A stretch of 17,967 nt of DNA from Firm-04 sp045628085. Lineage in GTDB: Bacteria > Bacillota > Clostridia > Oscillospirales > Ruminococcaceae. The DNA lies in NCBI GenBank assembly GCA_045628085.1, contig JAZQOZ010000090.1:1-17967 (forward strand). The letters are read 5' to 3'. Position 1 is the stretch's first letter, and each line of letters opens with the position of its first letter. Position numbers and translations under genes: made by a program. The notes beneath the pieces are model-generated. The model saw only the letters and a list, made by a program, of their open reading frames with translations, had not been told where the DNA came from and did not search any database. This document shows positions 3,966-12,373 of this stretch, one piece after another.

Positions 3966-6851
3966 ATGCTGAATCAAGTCGGCGATCAACTGCACGGATT
4001 TACCGTGACACGCATCCGCGAATCCGAGGAACTGCACGGCAGACTCGTTGAAATGACATTCGATCAGACCGGTACGGAACTGGTCTGGATAGATAACGGG
4101 CTTGAAAACAAACTGTTTTCGATCTCCTTCAAAACACTCCCCGAGGACAGCACAGGCGTTTTCCATATTCTGGAGCATTCAGTCCTCTGCGGCTCCGCAA
4201 AATATCCGGTGCGTGAGCCGTTTGTCGAACTGCTGAAAAGCTCGATGAATACGTTCCTCAATGCCATGACTTTCCCCGATAAGACCATGTATCCGGTATC
4301 AAGCCGCAATCTGCGCGATTTTCTCAATCTCACAGAGGTTTATCTGGATGCCGTTTTTGCACCGGCGATCCTCGAAAATCCCAATATCTTCTATCAGGAA
4401 GGCTGGCATATCGAAACCGATGAGGACGGCACATTCAGCTATAAGGGCGTTGTATTCAACGAGATGAAGGGCGCAATGAGCAGTGTGGATGAGCTGGCAG
4501 AATACAAAATGCTCTCGCTGCTGTTTCCGGATTCCTGCTACGGCTTCAATTCCGGCGGCGATCCGGCAGTGATCCCGACACTCTCCTACGAGCAGTTCAA
4601 GGAAACCTACCGCCGTTTCTATCACCCCTCAAATGCACGCATCTATCTGGACGGCGATATTCCGATCGAAGATACGCTTGCACTCATCGAATCCTATCTC
4701 TCAAAATTCGGCAAAAGCACGGATCTTCCTGTTATCTCCGAGCAGATGCGGAAAAATGCTTCGGCAACACAGTATTATGAGCTGGCTGCCGAGGAAGAAT
4801 TGCAGGACAAAAGCTGCCTGACAGTCGGCCGTATCTTCTGCGGCTGGCAGGAGCGTGTCCGGCTGATCGCTGTCCGTATTCTGCTTGATGTAGTCTGCGG
4901 CTCGAATGAAACGCCGATCAAGCGTGCAGTCCTTTCCGCAGGGCTTGCGCAGGAGCTTGATATTTCTGTCGATGATTCGATCGCGCAGGCGTTTCTGATG
5001 ATCCATGCAAAGAATGTGACCGACGGCAAAGCGGACGAGATCCTGCCGCTGATCCGGAAAACTGCCGCCGCACTCGCAGAAAACGGTCTGGATTACGATG
5101 CACTCGAAGCATCTGCAAACCGTCTGGAATTTACGCTGCTCGAACCCGATGAACCGCAGGGACTTGACCGCTGCATCAACTGCATGGGAAGCTGGCTCTA
5201 CGGCGGCGATCCGATGCAGAATCTCGTATACGCAGAGGATTTTGCAGCAGTCCGGAAAATGCTCGCAGATAAGCAGTTTGAACAGCTTTTGAAGGAACTG
5301 CTTGTTGATGATGACGGAACCGCCGTTTTGTATTCGCTGCCGTCCTATACACGCGGCGAGGAGATGCGGCAGGAAGAATCTGCCCGTCTGGACGCAGTCT
5401 GCGGCAAATGGACAGACGCAGAGATCGCGGAAAACCGGGAAATGAACCGGAAACTGCAGCTCTGGCAGCAGACACCCGATACCGCAGAACAGCTTGCAGC
5501 ACTCCCGACGCTCCCGATCTCCGAGGTCAGCGATACGCCCTCGTGGACGGATACCGAGATCACCGCAGTCGATGGGATGACCGTGCTGTATCATCCTGTT
5601 CCGTGCAGCGGCATCGTGCATCTTTCGCTCAATTTTGCACTGACGGATCATTCTGCGGAAGAACTGACGCTGCTTTCACATTCCGGCAGTCTGTTCGGCA
5701 AATTGTCAACGGCAAATTATACCGCACTGGGATTGCAGCAGGCATTGAAGAATCAGCTCGGCAGATTCTATGTATCGATCGATGCATCTGCGAAAAAAGA
5801 TGAAACGGATGTCTGTACGCCGATGCTGAGCGTCCGCTGCAGCGTTCTGGAAGATAAGCTGACTGAGGCATTTGATCTGATCTGTGAAGTGCTGCAAACA
5901 ACAGATTTCACGCAGAAGGAGAAAATACACGAAATTCTGCTGCAAACAAATGAACGGCTCCGCCAAATGGGCATCATGGCCGGTCATGCGCTCGGTGTTA
6001 CGTCTGTTATGTCGCAGTATTCTGCGCGTGATGCGGTCGTCAGCGCGATCACCGGTTATCCGATGATTCGCCGGACTGCGAAACTCGTGAAGGAATTTGA
6101 CGCATCGTTTGCGGAATTTTCAGATCTGATGCAGAAAATGCAGCGTGAAACGATCTGCCGTTCACGCCTGATCTTTGCAAGTGTATCGGCAGCAAAGCCG
6201 CAGGATATTTCCGCGCTGCTGAAACGTCTGCCGGAAGGAACTGCCGTTCCGCAGACCGCAGCTTACAAGACGGAACTGCCTATGCGCATGGGATATCAGA
6301 TTCCGGCGCAGATCGGTTATGCGGTACAGGGCTGGCGTCTGCCGCGTGAACAGTTCGGCAGTGACGCAGGCAGGCGAGTCGCGGCAAAGCTCATTTCGCT
6401 GAGTTATCTCTGGAATGTTGTGCGCGTACAGGGCGGTGCATACGGCACCGGCATCAACCTGAAACGTGATGATACGCTGTTCACATATTCCTATCGTGAT
6501 CCGTCGCCGGCGCGTACACTTGCTGTCAACGGCGGCATTTCGGATTTCATCCGGACGTTCTGCGAGAGCGATGAACCGCTTGACAAATATATCATCTCCA
6601 CTCTTTCGGATGAAGATCCGCTACGTTCACCGAGAGAACAGAGCGCCGCAGCAGATGCACTCTGGCTGATCGGACGCACAAAAGATGAGGTCATCGCGGA
6701 GCGCAGACAGATGCTTGCATTGACACGGGAATCACTTCTGGAATCCTGTGCGGTCTGGGATGCCTTTGCGGAGAACGGTGCAGTCTGTGTATGTGCATCC
6801 GGCAATCTGCTTGCAGACTGCGATGATCTGGAAAATGTATCAGAGGAGTGA
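3966..6851 (+). CDS. M16C-family zinc metalloprotease (insulinase/PreP-like)
   Basis: At 961 aa this matches the one-chain, four-domain M16C architecture of presequence protease and its bacterial relatives, which degrade short unstructured peptides inside a closed chamber. The inverted zinc motif HxxEH is HILEH at H67, E70, H71, followed by the family pattern SVLCGS, and EPFVELLKSSMNTFLNA nearby. The likely third zinc ligand is E166 in FNEMKGAM. The second half carries the partner-domain motif VQGGAYG (821-827), with V821 and G823 onward matching the usual GGAYG substrate-binding loop. There is no signal peptide, so it is probably cytoplasmic, with a role in peptide turnover. The start has AAAGGAG 7 nt upstream and a near-consensus promoter. 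The gene stands alone and is followed by two terminators. Confidence 0.93.
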   Translation: MLNQVGDQLHGFTVTRIRESEELHGRLVEMTFDQTGTELVWIDNGLENKLFSISFKTLPEDSTGVFHILEHSVLCGSAKYPVREPFVELLKSSMNTFLNAMTFPDKTMYPVSSRNLRDFLNLTEVYLDAVFAPAILENPNIFYQEGWHIETDEDGTFSYKGVVFNEMKGAMSSVDELAEYKMLSLLFPDSCYGFNSGGDPAVIPTLSYEQFKETYRRFYHPSNARIYLDGDIPIEDTLALIESYLSKFGKSTDLPVISEQMRKNASATQYYELAAEEELQDKSCLTVGRIFCGWQERVRLIAVRILLDVVCGSNETPIKRAVLSAGLAQELDISVDDSIAQAFLMIHAKNVTDGKADEILPLIRKTAAALAENGLDYDALEASANRLEFTLLEPDEPQGLDRCINCMGSWLYGGDPMQNLVYAEDFAAVRKMLADKQFEQLLKELLVDDDGTAVLYSLPSYTRGEEMRQEESARLDAVCGKWTDAEIAENREMNRKLQLWQQTPDTAEQLAALPTLPISEVSDTPSWTDTEITAVDGMTVLYHPVPCSGIVHLSLNFALTDHSAEELTLLSHSGSLFGKLSTANYTALGLQQALKNQLGRFYVSIDASAKKDETDVCTPMLSVRCSVLEDKLTEAFDLICEVLQTTDFTQKEKIHEILLQTNERLRQMGIMAGHALGVTSVMSQYSARDAVVSAITGYPMIRRTAKLVKEFDASFAEFSDLMQKMQRETICRSRLIFASVSAAKPQDISALLKRLPEGTAVPQTAAYKTELPMRMGYQIPAQIGYAVQGWRLPREQFGSDAGRRVAAKLISLSYLWNVVRVQGGAYGTGINLKRDDTLFTYSYRDPSPARTLAVNGGISDFIRTFCESDEPLDKYIISTLSDEDPLRSPREQSAAADALWLIGRTKDEVIAERRQMLALTRESLLESCAVWDAFAENGAVCVCASGNLLADCDDLENVSEE

Positions 6852-6860
6852 ACGAAAATC

Positions 6861-6880
6861 CGGCATCCGCTGCCGTTTTT
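6861..6880 (+). terminator. Short terminator after the M16C gene
   Basis: CGGCA (6861-6865) pairs with TGCCG (6871-6875) around TCCGC, followed by five T residues. It lies ten bases after the stop codon and comes before a much stronger hairpin at 6900-6943. Confidence 0.6.
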
Positions 6881-6899
6881 CTGAACATACGAAATAACA

Positions 6900-6943
6900 G
6901 GGACAGAGGAAACTGACTTCGTCAAATTTCCTCTGTCCCTTTT
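6900..6943 (+). terminator. Strong terminator between convergent M16C and cadA genes
   Basis: A perfect 13-bp stem (6900-6912 with 6927-6939) contains a smaller TGAC/GTCA stem in its loop and is followed by TTTT. It lies between convergent genes and may stop transcription from both sides, although the minus-strand T tract is poor. Confidence 0.85.
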
Positions 6944-7006
6944 CAGTTATTCTGCGGATATGCGGCATGAATATTTCTGTGCGTTTCAAACAGACATAAA
7001 CGGCAG

Positions 7007-9115
7007 CTATTTCCGGAGCATCCGCATCGCATTCAGAACAGCAAGCACCGTCACGCCGACATCTCCGAATACTGCCCACCACATCCCGACAGCGCCGCAC
7101 GCGCCTAGCAGCAGAAGAATAATTTTTATGCCGATCGCAAAAACGATATTTTGCAAAACGATCTGTTTTGTCTGCTTTGCAATGCGCAGGGCATCGCCAA
7201 GCCGTGCCGGTTCATCCGTCATCAGAACAACATCCGCCGCTTCGATCGCCGCATCCGTGCCAAGCGCACCCATCGCAATACCGACATCCGCACGCGCCAG
7301 TACCGGTGCATCATTGATGCCGTCACCGACAAACGCAAGTTTTTCATCACCGGATAATTCAGCCGCAATATGTTCCAGCTTTGCGACCTTATCCTGCGGC
7401 AGTAATTCCGCAAAACATTCATCCAGACCGAGCTTTTTTGCAACTGTATCGGCAATCTCCTGATTGTCACCGGTCAGCATGACCATGCGAGAAATGCCCT
7501 GTCTGCGCAATATCCGGAGCGCATTTTCCGCATCCGGCTTAACGGCATCCGCGATCAGGATACAGCCGAGATATTCACCGTCTGCCGCAAGATAAATCTT
7601 CGTACCGGATGCGTCGCAGGAATGATATGCAATATGTTCCTGTTTCATGAGCTTGTCATTTCCGCAGAGGATCTGTCTGCCGTTCACTTTCGCCTGCATT
7701 CCGAAGCCGGAAAGCGTCCTGCTGTCACGGACTTGCAACGCATCGGCATCATCCGGATATGCCGCAAGAACGGATGCGGCGATCGGATGAACGGAACTGC
7801 GCTCACAGCCTGCCGCATATTTCAGCAGATCTGTTTTGGTGACACCGTCCGCAGGCAAAATATCCGTGACCTGAAAACTGCCTGTTGTCAGCGTTCCGGT
7901 CTTATCGAAAATGACCGTCCTGACTTTGCTCAATGCTTCGAGATCACTGCTTCCCTTGACGAGGACACCGTGACGCGATGCCGCACCGATACCGCCGAAA
8001 AATGTCAGCGGAACGGATATGACCAGTGCGCAGGGGCATGATACGATCAAAAATACAAATGCTCTGTGAAGCCATTCCGACCATGCCCCGTGCAGAAACA
8101 GCGGCGGCACGACGGCAAGCAGTACGGCAAGCACCACAACGACCGGCGTATAATACCTTGCAAATTTCGTGATGAAATTTTCAGCCGGTGCTTTGCGTGC
8201 GGCGGCATTTTCCACCATGTCGATGATTTTTGACGCAGTCGATTCGCTGAACGGCTTTGTGACGCGGACAGTCAGCGTGCCGCTTTGATTGATGCATCCG
8301 GAAAGTGCATCATCATTGGGATGCACCTGCCGCGGAACGGATTCTCCGGTCAATGCGGCAGTATCAAGCAGAGATTCGCCGTCTGTCACGATCCCGTCAA
8401 GCGGAATGCGTTCGCCTGCCCTGACGATGATCTGTTCCCCGACCGCAACAGATTCGGCACGAACTTCCGTCACAGCGCCGCCGCGCAGTACATTTGCCGT
8501 ATCAGGGCGAATATCGAGGAGTGCCGAGATCGAACGCCTTGAACGCTGAACAGCAAGCGACTGGAAATATTCCCCGATCTGATAGAACAGCATCACAGCG
8601 GCGGCTTCGGCATATTCACCGAGCAGAAATGCCCCCAGCGTTGAGATGCTCATGAGAAAATGCTCATCAAAAATTTTTCCTTTGGTGATATTGCGGAGTG
8701 CCGTCCAGACAACGTCCCATCCCGTGATCCCATAGGCGATCAGCATGACGGCAAGCACCGCCGCAGAGGGCAGATGCAGCAGATATTCCATGACCGCGCC
8801 GACAGCAAAGACTGCCGCACCCATAATGATCCGTACAAGCATGATGCGTCCGCTGTCATGATGATGGGATTCGGAATGTGCATGGGGAAGTGCAGTGGTA
8901 TGCGCGATCACGGCAACATCCGGTTCATGCTGATGCACAATGGATTCGATCAGGGGCGTGATCTCATCCGGCTGATGTGCGGTCGTGACCGTCAGCGATT
9001 CCTGCATCAGATTGACTTTTGCTTCGGTGATCTGTTCGAGCGCACCGACCGCTGTTTCGATTTCTGCCGCACAATGCGGACAGTCCAGACCTTTCAGCGT
9101 GTATACGAATTTCAT
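7007..9115 (-). CDS. cadA: Zn/Cd/Pb-exporting P1B-type ATPase
   Basis: The 702-aa product pumps divalent soft metals out of the cytoplasm using ATP. An N-terminal heavy-metal domain carries GLDCPHC (C12, C15). A His-rich stretch (73-86, including HAH and SHHHD) follows, ahead of the membrane domain. P-type landmarks are TGES (256-259), the transport motif CPC (360-362), the phosphorylated D404 in DKTGTLT, HP (443-444) and GDGIND (597-602). D685 in the last membrane segment, in FGDVGVTVLAVLNAMR, matches the Asp that marks Zn/Cd/Pb pumps rather than copper pumps. The start at 9115 has GGAGGG 6 nt upstream; in-frame codons further up run through operator sequence and are not used. It is the second gene of an operon with the ArsR-family repressor at 9200-9553. 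cadA versus zntA naming is a matter of convention. Confidence 0.95.
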   Translation of the reverse strand: MKFVYTLKGLDCPHCAAEIETAVGALEQITEAKVNLMQESLTVTTAHQPDEITPLIESIVHQHEPDVAVIAHTTALPHAHSESHHHDSGRIMLVRIIMGAAVFAVGAVMEYLLHLPSAAVLAVMLIAYGITGWDVVWTALRNITKGKIFDEHFLMSISTLGAFLLGEYAEAAAVMLFYQIGEYFQSLAVQRSRRSISALLDIRPDTANVLRGGAVTEVRAESVAVGEQIIVRAGERIPLDGIVTDGESLLDTAALTGESVPRQVHPNDDALSGCINQSGTLTVRVTKPFSESTASKIIDMVENAAARKAPAENFITKFARYYTPVVVVLAVLLAVVPPLFLHGAWSEWLHRAFVFLIVSCPCALVISVPLTFFGGIGAASRHGVLVKGSSDLEALSKVRTVIFDKTGTLTTGSFQVTDILPADGVTKTDLLKYAAGCERSSVHPIAASVLAAYPDDADALQVRDSRTLSGFGMQAKVNGRQILCGNDKLMKQEHIAYHSCDASGTKIYLAADGEYLGCILIADAVKPDAENALRILRRQGISRMVMLTGDNQEIADTVAKKLGLDECFAELLPQDKVAKLEHIAAELSGDEKLAFVGDGINDAPVLARADVGIAMGALGTDAAIEAADVVLMTDEPARLGDALRIAKQTKQIVLQNIVFAIGIKIILLLLGACGAVGMWWAVFGDVGVTVLAVLNAMRMLRK

Positions 9116-9136
9116 GATATCCCTCCGTTTATGCAA

Positions 9137-9160
9137 ATAGTTGAGCAACTGCGCAACTAT
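9137..9160. promoter_or_regulatory. Second ArsR/CadC operator, between cadC and cadA
   Basis: ATAGTTG (9137-9143) and CAACTAT (9154-9160) are inverted around 10 nt. This gives the same 24-nt span and the same outer arms as the promoter operator at 9572-9595, with a less symmetric centre. It lies between the two genes, 22 bases ahead of the cadA start. Confidence 0.75.
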
Positions 9161-9199
9161 AGGCGTGAAACAAATGCGGAGCATTCTCCGCATCTGCAA

Positions 9200-9553
9200 T
9201 TATTCCCTGATATGTTCAAAGCCCATGTCAAGTATTTTTTTCACATGATCATCTGCAAGCGAATAGTAAACGATCTGACCGTCCCTGCGGAATTTGACGA
9301 GCCTTGCAAGGCGCAGGGATTTGAGCTGATGTGAAACGGCAGATTTTGTCAGACCGAGCAGTGCCGCAAGATCACAGACGCAAAGTTCCTGCAATGCAAG
9401 CGCATGAAGGATCCGGACACGGGTACCGTCCCCGAACAGCTTGAATAATGTTGCGAGTGCAATGTAGGTATCGCTGTCAGAAAGCTGTGCCGCGGCATTC
9501 TGAATGGCATCCGCATGAATGATCTCACAGGAACATACCGGCTGTTCTTCCAT
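9200..9553 (-). CDS. cadC: ArsR/SmtB-family metal-responsive repressor (CadC-like)
   Basis: The 117-aa winged-helix repressor should release its operator when bound to Cd, Pb or Zn. The chosen start, MEEQPVCSCEIIH, has AAAGGA nine nt upstream. A start two codons earlier is possible but crowds that site. With this numbering the thiol ligands fall at C7, C9, C58 and C60 (ELCVCDLA), and C7, C58 and C60 coincide with the CadC sensor site. The recognition helix region is LTKSAVSHQLKSLR (68-81). The C-terminal helix carries D101-x-H103 and H114-x-x-E117, the spacing of the second, zinc-type site of SmtB. Both sensor site types therefore seem to be present. It is the first gene of the operon with cadA; an operator overlaps the transcription start and a second lies ahead of cadA. 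Confidence 0.92.
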   Translation of the reverse strand: MEEQPVCSCEIIHADAIQNAAAQLSDSDTYIALATLFKLFGDGTRVRILHALALQELCVCDLAALLGLTKSAVSHQLKSLRLARLVKFRRDGQIVYYSLADDHVKKILDMGFEHIRE

Positions 9554-9571
9554 TATCATCTGTCCTTTCAT

Positions 9572-9595
9572 ATAGTTGAATGGTTGTTCAACTAT
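9572..9595. promoter_or_regulatory. Primary ArsR/CadC operator
   Basis: ATAGTTGAA (9572-9580) and TTCAACTAT (9587-9595) form a perfect inverted repeat around six bases. It lies just downstream of the -10 box at 9600-9605, over the expected transcription start, which is the classic position for repression by a CadC-type protein. Confidence 0.88.
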
Positions 9596-9599
9596 TTGC

Positions 9600-9628
9600 A
9601 TTATATCACGATTCCGAAAAATTGTCAA
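9600..9628 (-). promoter_or_regulatory. Perfect-consensus promoter of the cadC-cadA operon
   Basis: On the minus strand TTGACA (9623-9628) and TATAAT (9600-9605) are spaced by exactly 17 nt. A full-consensus promoter suits an operon that is held off by a repressor. Its -35 box lies only 18 bases past the stop codon of the gene upstream (9646), with no terminator between. Confidence 0.93.
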
Positions 9629-9645
9629 GTGTTCCGGCAAATTTT

Positions 9646-10455
9646 CTACTGCAAAAGATAATAAATATCAGCAGGCATCTCTGAACGGAGAAGATACCGC
9701 CGTTCAGTCAGCGGTGTGACCGGATATGTGGTATCGAGCTGCATTTCGAGCAAAATTTCTGCAGATTCGGAATAATACGGTGCAGGACGTTCTGACGCAG
9801 TACCTGTTTCCATAGCCGGCATGACCAGATCGGCTTCCGGCTGAAATACAAGCTGCATTTCCGTGAAGCGCCAGTTTTCTGCGTCTCCGTTTTCATCAAG
9901 ATATTCGCCGCTGATACAGATCTCGCCGCCCTCACGCCGGATACAGTACGCAGACCATTGGGGTTTGACCTCAAATGAATCAAGCAGCGTCACTTCGCCG
10001 TCAGATTCTCCGTACCAGAGAAAAACCGGCATTGCCGGACCGCTGTCGCCCACACTGTCCAGACGGATCACGACCATATCATCCGTACCGGTTTCACGCA
10101 GATCATCAAAAAACACATCCGCAATGCCGCACATTGCATTGCCCGATGCCGCCGCAGAGGAATCCGCAAGCCCGTATTCCGGCAGCAGCGTATTTTCCAG
10201 ATAGGCATAATACGGCTTATGAACGTGATCAGTCGGCGTGGTGACCGTCGGTATCGGTTTCGTGCCGGATGATGATACCGTTGTCTGCGGCGGAACGGTC
10301 ACGGTTTCCGATGTGGTCTGCTCTGCGGGATCTGTCTGTTCAGATGCAGGCTGCTGCCCGAAAAGCAAGAGCCATCCGCCAGCCGCGCAGATCAAAGCAA
10401 GTATCACTGTCAGGACGATCAGCGGCGTATCCGATCGTTTCTGTTCGCCGCTCAT
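9646..10455 (-). CDS. Membrane-anchored extracellular protein, unknown function
   Basis: The 269-aa product has a short basic cytoplasmic start, one membrane segment (about 11-32), a Thr/Ser/Pro-rich linker (about 40-78) and an extracellular domain (about 80-269). I do not recognise the domain family. A stretch with VFFDDLRETGTDDMVVIRL recalls the Asp-rich patterns of repeat domains that describe model or calcium-bound strands, but the match is loose. Its ATG overlaps the stop codon of the zinc-finger gene by four bases (ATGA, 10452-10455), so translation is probably coupled. It is the last gene of a three-gene operon starting at 12240. Confidence 0.75.
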   Translation of the reverse strand: MSGEQKRSDTPLIVLTVILALICAAGGWLLLFGQQPASEQTDPAEQTTSETVTVPPQTTVSSSGTKPIPTVTTPTDHVHKPYYAYLENTLLPEYGLADSSAAASGNAMCGIADVFFDDLRETGTDDMVVIRLDSVGDSGPAMPVFLWYGESDGEVTLLDSFEVKPQWSAYCIRREGGEICISGEYLDENGDAENWRFTEMQLVFQPEADLVMPAMETGTASERPAPYYSESAEILLEMQLDTTYPVTPLTERRYLLRSEMPADIYYLLQ

Positions 10456-10751
10456 TTCAGATAAATGATCAGTGCGATGATGTTGAAGATCAGCAGGATC
10501 GCATTCAGCACGATCAGAACGGTCTGCAATCGTTTGGCGCGTGCAGAGGGGAGTGCATAGATCGGATCCGGTTCTTTCGGTGCAGGCTTCGGCATCCGCG
10601 GATCAGGGATCGCGGACTGCGGAATTTTTTTCGGTTCTTCCGGTGCTTTTTCGCCCTCTTTGTATTCACGCGGCTTATGGCAAAGCTGACAGAATTTCAT
10701 TTTATCAGCATTTTCGGATTTACAGTGCGGACATATCCATGTATTCGTCAT
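10452..10751 (-). CDS. Small zinc-finger protein with C-terminal membrane segment
   Basis: The 99-aa product starts with a four-Cys zinc finger: W5-x-C7-x2-C10-x3-N14-x6-C21-x2-C24. This spacing fits both the RanBP2-type finger and common bacterial zinc ribbons. A charged, proline-rich linker follows (about 28-68), then one membrane helix at the very C-terminus (77-97). Arg and Lys just before the helix suggest the finger faces the cytoplasm. The start at 10751 has AAAGGAG 8 nt upstream; an in-frame Met eight codons earlier lacks a site. It lies 40 bases after the gene upstream and overlaps the next by four bases. The role is unknown; such fingers bind protein partners or RNA. Confidence 0.8.
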   Translation of the reverse strand: MTNTWICPHCKSENADKMKFCQLCHKPREYKEGEKAPEEPKKIPQSAIPDPRMPKPAPKEPDPIYALPSARAKRLQTVLIVLNAILLIFNIIALIIYLK

Positions 10752-10791
10752 CGCATATTCTCCTTTCTGCGGCAAAACCGCTTACAGTTCT

Positions 10792-12240
10792 CTATGATCC
10801 GATTGAAACGACTGCGTCTGCAATGATCACGCCTGCATTGCGGAGATCCCCGTCTTTTTCGGCAGGCTTCACGCGCAGACAGATCTCTTCTGCGCCCGTG
10901 ATATCCAGATCAATATGCAGAACGCCGAGTTTTCGTGAAACAGCGTATGTTTCCAATACTGAACCGTCAGCGGTGATATCCAGCAGGACAGTTGTATCAT
11001 CATCAAAGGAATCCAGCGGCAAAGCAGTGAGCGTGAGCCGCTGATAGCCGCCGCTGATGTGAAATACCGCACTGCTGCTCTGTCTGCCGGAAAGTGTTCC
11101 CTCGTATGAGCAATAGAGATTGCCGCTGTCAGAACGGTAGGTTTTGCCGTTATATCCGGTCAGCTCCGAATCGGTCTGTGTAAAATCGTTCAGCTCCGGT
11201 TCACCGAATGCGATCAGTTCCTTTGGCAGTGCCTGCTGATACTGTTCTGTCAATGCGGCAGTTTCCGGCGCATCGGGAAACAATGTTTCGGCATCATGCA
11301 GAAGCTGTTCTGCCTGTTCCGTCTGACCGGATTCAAGCAGACTGCGCATCCTGACCGGAAGAATACGGAAATATGCATCCTGATAGCTTTTCTGTGTATC
11401 GGCAATCATTCCGGAACAGGAAGATGATTCTTCATCAGGGATCGACAATGCATCGAAAGCATCTGTATATTGACCGGAATCAAAACAGTTTCGTGCTTTT
11501 TGGCACGCCTGCACATACTGATGCCGCATCTGCTGTTCCTGCGTATCATTGAGCATCTGCCGGAGCTGTTCGTTATCTTTCAGAATCCGGAGCGCATCAT
11601 TCAGCCGTGAAACTGCCGCATCATAATCCTGCTCCTGCAATGCTGTATTGGTTTCAGACATTGTCTGTGCAAGATACAGCTCCGTACACAATGCGGTATT
11701 GTCTGCGGTCAGATTCATCAGTTCTGCATCATTTTCGGGAATCTTGCCGTACTGTTCAAGGGCGGCGGCATAGTTTCCGGCTTCATAGTACGCATCTGCT
11801 TTCCGGATCATCGCAAGCCATGCCTCACGCATCCGGATATCCTCATAGATCGGCTCAATTTCAGCGGTCAGTGCCGGAATATCAAGCTGAATGAGCGCAT
11901 CCGTCTGTGCTTTTGCATTTTCGGCATCTGTCTGCCCTGCAAAATAAGCATTGCGGACAGACTGTGCATATTCGGTCAGTTTTTGTGTGAGGGTATCGGG
12001 AACGATACCTTCCGGATAATCGGTCAGCCGGATGAGCGAAGCCGTATGAAAATCGCCGCTGCGGACAGCTTCAAGCAATTCTGCCGCAGGATCACGCTGG
12101 AAAATCTGAATGCTGTTTTCGGCACGGCGAATCAGCAGAAAGCTTTCTGCGCCGATGCCGCAGAGCAGCAGGACGATGCAGAGCAGCAGGAGCGTTCTGC
12201 GTTTTCGGCTGGGTTCATTCTGCTGTTTTTCTGCTGTCAT
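10792..12240 (-). CDS. Membrane-anchored protein with helical repeats and NPCBM-like domain
   Basis: The 482-aa product has a basic cytoplasmic start (KRR at 13-15), one membrane segment (about 16-37), a long helical extracellular region (about 45-335) and a C-terminal beta-rich domain (about 350-480). The helical part has TPR-like pieces such as ADAYYEAGNYAAALEQYGKI and ALQEQDYDAAVSRLNDALRI. The C-terminal domain, with GYQRLTLTA, VLLDITADGSVLETY and LDITGAEEICLRV, resembles the NPCBM (putative carbohydrate-binding) fold. The start at 12240 has AGGGGG 8 nt upstream, and GTG two codons earlier is too close to it. It is first in an operon with the zinc-finger gene and the gene at 9646-10455. 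It may bind a surface glycan and pass a signal or tether a complex; this is inference. Confidence 0.78.
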   Translation of the reverse strand: MTAEKQQNEPSRKRRTLLLLCIVLLLCGIGAESFLLIRRAENSIQIFQRDPAAELLEAVRSGDFHTASLIRLTDYPEGIVPDTLTQKLTEYAQSVRNAYFAGQTDAENAKAQTDALIQLDIPALTAEIEPIYEDIRMREAWLAMIRKADAYYEAGNYAAALEQYGKIPENDAELMNLTADNTALCTELYLAQTMSETNTALQEQDYDAAVSRLNDALRILKDNEQLRQMLNDTQEQQMRHQYVQACQKARNCFDSGQYTDAFDALSIPDEESSSCSGMIADTQKSYQDAYFRILPVRMRSLLESGQTEQAEQLLHDAETLFPDAPETAALTEQYQQALPKELIAFGEPELNDFTQTDSELTGYNGKTYRSDSGNLYCSYEGTLSGRQSSSAVFHISGGYQRLTLTALPLDSFDDDTTVLLDITADGSVLETYAVSRKLGVLHIDLDITGAEEICLRVKPAEKDGDLRNAGVIIADAVVSIGS

Positions 12241-12278
12241 TTTCACCGCCCCCTCATTTTTCGACCGCTTTTATTAGT

Positions 12279-12307
12279 ATTATAACATGGTTCCGTATAA
12301 ATTGCAA
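12279..12307 (-). promoter_or_regulatory. Sigma-A promoter of the three-gene membrane operon
   Basis: On the minus strand TTGCAA (12302-12307) and TATAAT (12279-12284) are spaced by 17 nt. The leader to the ATG at 12240 is about 30 nt. It lies directly downstream of the anti-sigma terminator. Confidence 0.82.
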
Positions 12308-12319
12308 TGGGCGAAGAAG

Positions 12320-12352
12320 AAAAAACGGCTGTGGGCAGTACCCACAGCCGTT
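12320..12352 (-). terminator. Terminator of the sigma/anti-sigma operon
   Basis: A perfect 12-bp stem, AACGGCTGTGGG (12324-12335) with CCCACAGCCGTT (12341-12352), has a 5-nt loop. On the minus strand it runs into six T residues. It begins about 20 bases after the anti-sigma stop codon. Confidence 0.92.
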
Positions 12353-12373
12353 GTCATCTGTTATATATCCCCG

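Noticed and set aside
4701..5651. 316-codon frame antisense to the M16C gene
   Set aside because: The M16C frame has full family motifs; the antisense frame is Cys/Arg/His-rich with no recognisable domain or ribosome binding site.
8660..9334. Plus-strand frame over cadA and the cadC end
   Set aside because: It is antisense to the heavy-metal domain of CadA and crosses the operator; no family pattern is present.
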